From JAUIIK01 sp963745675 (GTDB taxonomy: Bacteria; Chloroflexota; Chloroflexia; Thermomicrobiales; CFX8), in contig CAVUYM010000018.1 in the NCBI GenBank assembly GCA_963745675.1, positions 310,001-374,000 on the forward strand: a stretch of 64,000 nucleotides of DNA, given 5' to 3'. Position 1 is the stretch's first letter; every line of letters starts with the position of its first letter. The notes beneath the pieces are model-generated. The model was not told the DNA's origin, ran no database searches, and saw only the letters and a list, made by a program, of their open reading frames with translations. A program made the translations under genes and the position numbers. This document shows positions 59,083 to 64,000 of the stretch, piece after piece.

Positions 59083-60171
59083 CTAGAGCACTGTCAGCCT
59101 GGCAATTCCAAGTTCGTCGCAGGTTGTGTTGAACCAGTCGATCACTTCCGTATGAAGCGGGATACCGAGGTCGGTGCGTTCTGCCAGTTCCTCGTGTTCC
59201 GCAACACCCGGGTAGAGGACGCGTTCATGTCCCGGTGCGGGAGGCGTGTCGATGAGCTCTTGCAGCATTGCGTCCATCGAGTCCTTGAATGCGTCGACAT
59301 CCGCAAATGCGCTGATGTCGTAAGCGGCGAGAAATTGCTTCGATCCAGATTCCCGGTCGAGCATCGAGGGCAGCGCCGAGCCGAGGATGCTACACAGGAT
59401 TTCGTTCATGACTGCCAGCCCGTAGCCCTTGTGCGAACCCATTTCACGGGTGCTCCCCAGGGGTAGCTGCGAGTACTGGCCGCGCTCCGGTAGATAGGAT
59501 TCCTCCATGATGGGTGTGCCATTCCAGCTGGTGATCCAGCCGGCATGGAGCGTCACCCCAAGGCGCGACGCGAGAATTAGCTTGTTGCCGGCAACGGTAG
59601 AAGTTGCGGCGTCGAAGAGAAAACGCGGCAGGTTCCGCGTTGGCGCCGCAAGCGCAATCGGGTTCGTTCCAAGCCTCGGCTCGCTTCCGAACGTAGGCAC
59701 GACGAGCGCGCCGCCAGCGGTCAACGAGACGCCGATCATGTCTTCGTCCGCCGCCAGCATGGCGTGGTATCCAACAGCTCCGGTGTGGCCAACGTTGCGC
59801 ACGGTCACGATGCCTGCACCGGTTGTGCGTGCCTTTTCGATCGCGACCCGCATCGCCTTCGGACCCTGAAATATCCCGAGCGTGTTACCCCCGTCGATCG
59901 CAGCCGTGGACGGTCGTTCCTGAATGATGGTGAACGGTCCGGCCGGGTCGAGCTGTCCTTCCTGATATTGATTGACATAAACTCGCAACATGTTTGAAAC
60001 ACCGTGCGTCTCGACACCACGCAAATCGGCGTAAAGTAAGACATCGGCGCCCTGCCTGGCATCTTCTTCCGCAATGCCAAGTGCCATGAACATCGTTTCG
60101 ACGGTAGAACGCAAAGCGTCCTCGGAGACGCGCACTTCTTCTTCGGTCGGGACGTGGAATCGCTCTAACAT
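59083..60171 (-). CDS. Malate/L-lactate dehydrogenase family (Ldh2) oxidoreductase B
   Basis: This intact 362-residue protein belongs to the NAD(P)-dependent type 2 malate/lactate/ureidoglycolate dehydrogenases, a fold distinct from classical LDH. It contains LYADLRGVETHGVSNMLRVYV with the substrate-binding Arg and His, NVGHTGAVGYHAMLAA with the catalytic His, and GSHKGYGLAVMNEILCSIL near 245. Possible substrates are 2-hydroxy acids, sulfolactate or ureidoglycolate. Its ATG overlaps the stop of the adjacent paralogue (TGATG). Confidence 0.9.
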   Translation of the reverse strand: MLERFHVPTEEEVRVSEDALRSTVETMFMALGIAEEDARQGADVLLYADLRGVETHGVSNMLRVYVNQYQEGQLDPAGPFTIIQERPSTAAIDGGNTLGIFQGPKAMRVAIEKARTTGAGIVTVRNVGHTGAVGYHAMLAADEDMIGVSLTAGGALVVPTFGSEPRLGTNPIALAAPTRNLPRFLFDAATSTVAGNKLILASRLGVTLHAGWITSWNGTPIMEESYLPERGQYSQLPLGSTREMGSHKGYGLAVMNEILCSILGSALPSMLDRESGSKQFLAAYDISAFADVDAFKDSMDAMLQELIDTPPAPGHERVLYPGVAEHEELAERTDLGIPLHTEVIDWFNTTCDELGIARLTVL

Positions 60172-61260
60172 CAGACGAGCTCCAATTTCTCAATATCCAG
60201 TTCAGTGGTAATTTGCTCAAACCAGTCGATGACTTCCGGGTGGAAGGGGATGCCGTTAGCCTGTCGGTCTTCCAGCTCCTCATGCTCAGATACGCCCGGG
60301 TAGATCACTCGATCTGCGCCCGGAGCGGGTTTCGTCGCTCGCAGTGCTCCGAGCATGTCGTCCATTGTTGCTTTGAAGCCATCCACATCGGTGAAAGACG
60401 CGATGTCGAAGGCGGCCAGGAAGTGGCGTGATCCAACGTCCTGATCGAGCATTTTCGGCACCGAGCCGCTCAACATCGTCGCCAGGACTTCGACCATGAG
60501 GGCCAGTCCAAAGCCCTTGTGCGAACCCAGTTCGCGCGTTGACCCCAGCGGCAGTTGATGAAACGCTCCGTCCTCGGGTACGAAGCTGTCTTCCATGATC
60601 GGCGCACCATTCCAGCTGGCCAGCCAGCCTGCCGGAACGGGCACACCCAGGCGACGAGCGATGCGAAGCTTGTTGCTGGCGCTGGTGGACATGGCGGCAT
60701 CGAAGAGCAGCCAGGGCTGTTCTCCTGCCGGAGCCGCAATGGCGATTGGATTCGTGCCCATCATCGGTTCGGCCGACAACGCCGGGAGAACCTGAGAACC
60801 GCTCGCGGTCATCGAAAGGCCAACCATGTCCTGCTCAGCGGCGAGCATGGCGTGGTAGCCAATAGCTCCGGTATGGCCCGAGGTTGCGCATCGCGGCCGT
60901 GGCGACGCCATACTCTCTGGCACGCTCTATGACGATCTGCATGGCCCGCGGGCACTGGATCAGGCCCAGCCCGCCGTCACCGTCGAAGACCAGCCCGGCG
61001 GCGGACTCCTGAACAATCTTCAACTCGGGGGTGGGATTCAGCTGCCCGCTGCGATACTGCCCTACATAGATTCTCAGCATGTTCGAAACACCGTGTGTCT
61101 CGACGCCGCGCAGGTCGGCGTAAACGAGGACGTCTGCGGCCTGGCGGGCGTCGTCCTCGGGAACTCCCATCGCTTCAAACACCCGTTCGACCGTACGTCG
61201 CAGTGACAACGGCGATACGCGTATCTGTTCAGATTCCGGTACGTGGAAACGCTCAAGCAT
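60171..61260 (-). CDS. Malate/L-lactate dehydrogenase family (Ldh2) oxidoreductase A, frame-broken
   Basis: This paralogue has the same landmarks as its downstream neighbour: MLERFHVPESEQIRVS, VYADLRGVETHGVSNMLRIYV, GHTGAIGYHAMLAA and LGSHKGFGLALMVEVLATML. The frame changes near 60880-60890, between AMRNLGP and SGHTGAIGYH, one base apart from normal. The start has GGAG upstream at 61260. About 363 residues when rejoined. The two proteins are alike over their full length, a recent tandem duplication that could have split substrate range or formed a heteromer. Confidence 0.88.
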
Positions 61261-61379
61261 CGGCGAACTCCGAACCTTAACGACTTGATCATCTTGCAAT
61301 CACGCTGTCTTATAGCAGCGTGAGGATGGCTCAGTAAACTGCGCTAGGGTCAATCGAAGGAATGTAGAGAGGTTGTTCG

Positions 61380-62348
61380 ATGTCGGCAAGCGATCACGCC
61401 CGAATTCCAGCGTTCGATAAAGATGGCATCTGGCTGCGCTGCAACCTGCATGCGCACACGACCGAATCCGATGGTTTGCTCGGCCCGAACCAGCTGGCCA
61501 AACTCTATTCGCGGGCCGGATACGATCTGTTGGCCATAAGCGACCACGATGACTTAACCGAGCTTCCTGAGACGACAGGCGATCTCCTGCTTATGCCCGC
61601 ATCCGAAATCAGCTTGCGAGCCCCGCAGACCAAAGGTCCACTGCATGTATTGGCGCTTGGCATAGACGGTATGCCAGAAGTGAATAGAGCGATGGCACTT
61701 GCGGAGGTCACGGCGCTCATTGCAGACAAGGGTGGGCTGGCTGTTATCGCCCATCCCTGGTGGAGTGGACTGCGACCGGATGAGCTGGAACCCTATTCTG
61801 GTGTCACCGCAATCGAGATTTACAACGCCGGTTGCGAGGTAGAGCAGGCACGCGGTCACTCCTCGCAATTCTGGGATGCATTGCTGGCGAACGGCGTCTA
61901 TGTGGGCGGGATCGCGACCGACGATCATCACATTCCGGGCTTTGACACTTTTCGCGGTTGGACGATGGTGCGGGCAAAGGAGCGAAGCGTAGAGAGCGCT
62001 CTGCAGGCGATCCGTGAAGGTGACTATTTCGCCTCGACCGGACCGGCGATTCTCAACATTGAATTCGACGGCGATTCATTGCTCGTCGAGTCGTCACCCG
62101 TCAAAGCGATCTCAGCGATTGCCCAGCCCCCTTATGGTGCGCGTGTCAACGCTGGTTCGCACGGACTCAATGAATTTGGTCGCTCGGAAATCTCGACGGG
62201 CGGCAGGCCGGTTGGCGATGCAGACGGGGAGCTCCTGACACGCGTGCGATTCACGCTGCCCTTTGACAGGGGTCTCAAATATGTACGCGTCCAGATCGAA
62301 GATGGGCGCGGAGGCTACGCCTGGTCCAATCCGATTCTGCTCGACTGA
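61380..62348 (+). CDS. PHP-domain metal-dependent phosphoesterase-like protein
   Basis: This intact 322-residue protein has the four PHP motifs: NLHAHTTESDGLL, AISDHDD, the Glu in MPASEISL, and IAHPWW, then ATDDHH near 180. These bind a trinuclear metal site and hydrolyse phosphoesters. The C-terminal 100 residues form a beta-rich extension that may bind the substrate. The start MSASDHARIP follows a weak AGAGAGG site. It is divergent from the Ldh pair and nearly abuts ctaA at the other end (10 bases). The substrate is unknown. Confidence 0.85.
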   Translation: MSASDHARIPAFDKDGIWLRCNLHAHTTESDGLLGPNQLAKLYSRAGYDLLAISDHDDLTELPETTGDLLLMPASEISLRAPQTKGPLHVLALGIDGMPEVNRAMALAEVTALIADKGGLAVIAHPWWSGLRPDELEPYSGVTAIEIYNAGCEVEQARGHSSQFWDALLANGVYVGGIATDDHHIPGFDTFRGWTMVRAKERSVESALQAIREGDYFASTGPAILNIEFDGDSLLVESSPVKAISAIAQPPYGARVNAGSHGLNEFGRSEISTGGRPVGDADGELLTRVRFTLPFDRGLKYVRVQIEDGRGGYAWSNPILLD

Positions 62349-62358
62349 GCTCGCGAGA

Positions 62359-63345
62359 TCATGACGTCGCTGGGGCGCTGACGCCGCCGGCATCCGGTGT
62401 TCTGGTTCCCTCAAACAGCGGCAGGAACTGGTCTGCCTGGCGTTGCCGTGGAAGGCTATGAAGCGCCAGATAGCAAAGTGTTGCGAAGTAGAGGGAGACG
62501 AACATGCCGTGGGCGAGAGTCGATAGAACGTCGAGTCTCGTCCAGACGACGATTGCGCCGCTCAGACCCTGGGCGACGATCAGAATACTGCAGACGATCG
62601 TTCCCCAATAGATGTCGGGCCGGCTCGAGCGGGCTCGGCTGGCGAGTGCCAGGAGCCCAAAGACTCCGACAACGAGGAGTAGTGCGGAAACACGATGGCC
62701 GAAGACGATGCCTATTGGTCCGTCAAGCACAGGCACGACCTTGCCGTTGCAGAGTGGCCAGTCGATGCAAGCCAGGCTCGCTTCCTTGTGGCGGACATAG
62801 GCGCCCCAGTAGACGACGAAATATGTGTAGCCGAGCACCGAAAATAGGAGCGTTCGAAAGTGTTTCGGGAGCGGGCGATCGCGCAGTTTGTCCCAGGTTC
62901 CTTGTTCGTAGATGAACAATGTCGTGAGCACGACGCTGGCGAATGCGATGAGCGAGACACCAAAATGCAGTGCCAGCACCTCAGGCGTCTGCGGCCACAT
63001 GACTGCCGCTGCCCCGAGTAACGCTTGCACGAAGAGGAAGCCCACCATGATCGGAGCGAAGATCTTGATCTCATTTCGGCGTCGCCAGTAGATCCATGCT
63101 CCGATACCGGCTCCAACGATCAGGAATGTCTCAATACCAACGACGAAGCGGTGCGAGAACTCGATCATCGTTTCAAGCGCGTATCCGGGAACGAATCGTC
63201 CGTTGCAGAGCGGCCAGGACTTGCCACAACCCCTTTCAGAATTGGTGGTTGTAACCAGCGATCCCTGGATCAGGACGATGAACATGCCGATTGTGGCGGC
63301 GACGGTTAGACGTTTGACAAGGCGTTGCATTTGCTTGCCTTCCAC
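62359..63345 (-). CDS. ctaA: Heme A synthase (CtaA/Cox15)
   Basis: CtaA oxidises heme O to heme A for cytochrome oxidase, with heme ligands on the outer half of the membrane. The 328-residue protein has eight helices in two similar halves. The heme-ligand His lie in FSHRFVVG, LALHFGVSL, FGHRVSALL and LAHGMFVSLYF. Each half carries a Cys pair in its outer loop (GCGKSWPLCNG and ACIDWPLCNG). The start is GTG 63345 with AGGAGG five bases upstream; MQRLVKRL five codons later is an alternative. No cox genes lie in the window. Confidence 0.94.
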   Translation of the reverse strand: MEGKQMQRLVKRLTVAATIGMFIVLIQGSLVTTTNSERGCGKSWPLCNGRFVPGYALETMIEFSHRFVVGIETFLIVGAGIGAWIYWRRRNEIKIFAPIMVGFLFVQALLGAAAVMWPQTPEVLALHFGVSLIAFASVVLTTLFIYEQGTWDKLRDRPLPKHFRTLLFSVLGYTYFVVYWGAYVRHKEASLACIDWPLCNGKVVPVLDGPIGIVFGHRVSALLLVVGVFGLLALASRARSSRPDIYWGTIVCSILIVAQGLSGAIVVWTRLDVLSTLAHGMFVSLYFATLCYLALHSLPRQRQADQFLPLFEGTRTPDAGGVSAPATS

Positions 63346-63369
63346 CCTGACCTCCTGGCGGAGCGTCGA

Positions 63370-63918
63370 CTAGCGGCTAAGCTCCCGAAGTTGGTTCGCG
63401 TGATCGCTCTCATGTAAAGCGGTCAATAAGAGCCAGCCTTTAACCCCGACGGTACCGAACGTTTCAAAATCTATCGTCTTGCTGGTGTCAATGTCGTCGG
63501 GAATGCCATCCAGGATGCGTTCGAGTTCGATGCCTGCAATTTCCAGCGCGCGTAGGGCCTCGGTCTTGTCGCGCACTTTCACTTCTGCGTAGGCCGTCAC
63601 ATCATCGTTCGGCGTGAGTGGATCGAGCCCATTGATCTTGCGAAGGTTGGCGTCAGTCCAGATCATCGTTCCGGCGATGTGACTTGCGATCTCGCCGGCT
63701 GACCAGATGTCGTTGCCGTCCAGATCGTCCGGCTGGCGTTCGTAGGCGCTGTCTGGAAGCGCCGCCGCTGTATCTACAAGCATGGTCCGGGTCGCTCGCA
63801 CTGTCTGCTTGAGGTCGGCGACTGACATCCCGGCCGCCTCGTCTTCGAGCGTCGATTTGCGCTGGGCAAAGACGCGCTCGGTGACTTGCATCAATTCTTC
63901 GACGCTAATAGTGCTCAT
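63370..63918 (-). CDS. DinB-family four-helix protein
   Basis: This 182-residue protein begins MSTISVEELMQVTERVF and has the DinB-like layout: helices separated by NDIWSAGEIASHIAGTMIW, with a first His, and the last helix WLLLTALHESDHANQLREL with two further His that could make the trinuclear-type metal site. Relatives are thiol S-transferases. The start follows GGAGAACC; a TTG four codons earlier with GAGGAG is possible. It is transcribed toward ctaA, 24 bases away, so the two could be one transcript. Confidence 0.78.
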   Translation of the reverse strand: MSTISVEELMQVTERVFAQRKSTLEDEAAGMSVADLKQTVRATRTMLVDTAAALPDSAYERQPDDLDGNDIWSAGEIASHIAGTMIWTDANLRKINGLDPLTPNDDVTAYAEVKVRDKTEALRALEIAGIELERILDGIPDDIDTSKTIDFETFGTVGVKGWLLLTALHESDHANQLRELSR

Positions 63919-64000
63919 CTGGTTCTCCAACTCCTCTTCGGAGCGCGGGAAGCCGCCGGGATTGTACTTCTTTTCACAATGTCCGGGTTACGTAAGACCA

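Overview
The window looks like chromosomal DNA of a high-GC (roughly 60%) free-living bacterium, most plausibly a member of the Chloroflexota near the Thermomicrobia. This placement is inference. It rests on a secreted deacetylase carrying two LGFP-like sequence modules, F420-type oxidoreductases, an ImuB-DnaE2 pair behind a Gram-positive-type LexA box, a trpS T-box leader, frequent TTG/GTG starts, and GC-rich palindromic intergenic repeats. There is no rRNA, tRNA, CRISPR array or transposase.

Layout. 1-3.5 kb: an agmatinase running off the left edge, a gene-poor stretch, a VOC protein and a secreted polysaccharide deacetylase. 3.6-8.7 kb: an SOS-type mutagenic polymerase module (imuB, dnaE2). 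8.7-15.3 kb: a serine hydrolase, a major facilitator (MFS) transporter, and a drug-type ABC transporter operon (ATPase, two permeases, a second MFS). 15.4-20.5 kb: a ThDP enzyme converging on a threonine dehydratase-like/threonine synthase-like pair, then an M20 hydrolase. 20.6-26.9 kb, all minus strand: a secreted beta-barrel-like protein, the copper ATPase copA with a copper-operator-like promoter, an ECF sigma/RskA anti-sigma pair and a cupin. 27-28.2 kb: two members of an unrecognised protein family (a third lies at 52.5 kb). 28.2-38.7 kb: a D-aminoacylase, T-box-trpS, a penicillin acylase, a split lipoate ligase, a DinB-like protein, ferredoxin-NADP reductase, a lipoprotein esterase and a GrpB protein. 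38.8-48.6 kb: a GNAT protein, an HPF-like protein, a Gfo/Idh/MocA - tricarballylate dehydrogenase-like - toroid - membrane protein cluster, an SLC13 transporter and pdxH. 49-64 kb: a double NodB deacetylase, a second M20 enzyme, GNAT proteins, twin FAH-family genes, an F420 oxidoreductase with LysE and an ArsR-type regulator, twin Ldh-family genes, a PHP protein, heme A synthase (ctaA) and a DinB protein.

A dominant feature is the number of single-base frame breaks. About 20 of some 58 genes, including the essential trpS, continue with family-typical sequence in another frame. Because trpS cannot be dead in a living cell and its T-box leader is intact, most of these breaks are probably sequencing or assembly indels. 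I therefore annotate the affected genes as single CDS spans and state where the frame changes.

The genes suggest a soil-type or thermotolerant heterotroph. It degrades peptides, D-amino acids, amides, hydroxy acids and organic acids (M20, D-aminoacylase, penicillin acylase, FAH, Ldh, TcuA-like), exports drugs and copper, and carries inducible mutagenesis. The least explained items are the three-copy duplicated-module family, the palindromic repeat embedded in frame inside dnaE2, and the toroid/membrane protein pair coupled to the TcuA-like enzyme.
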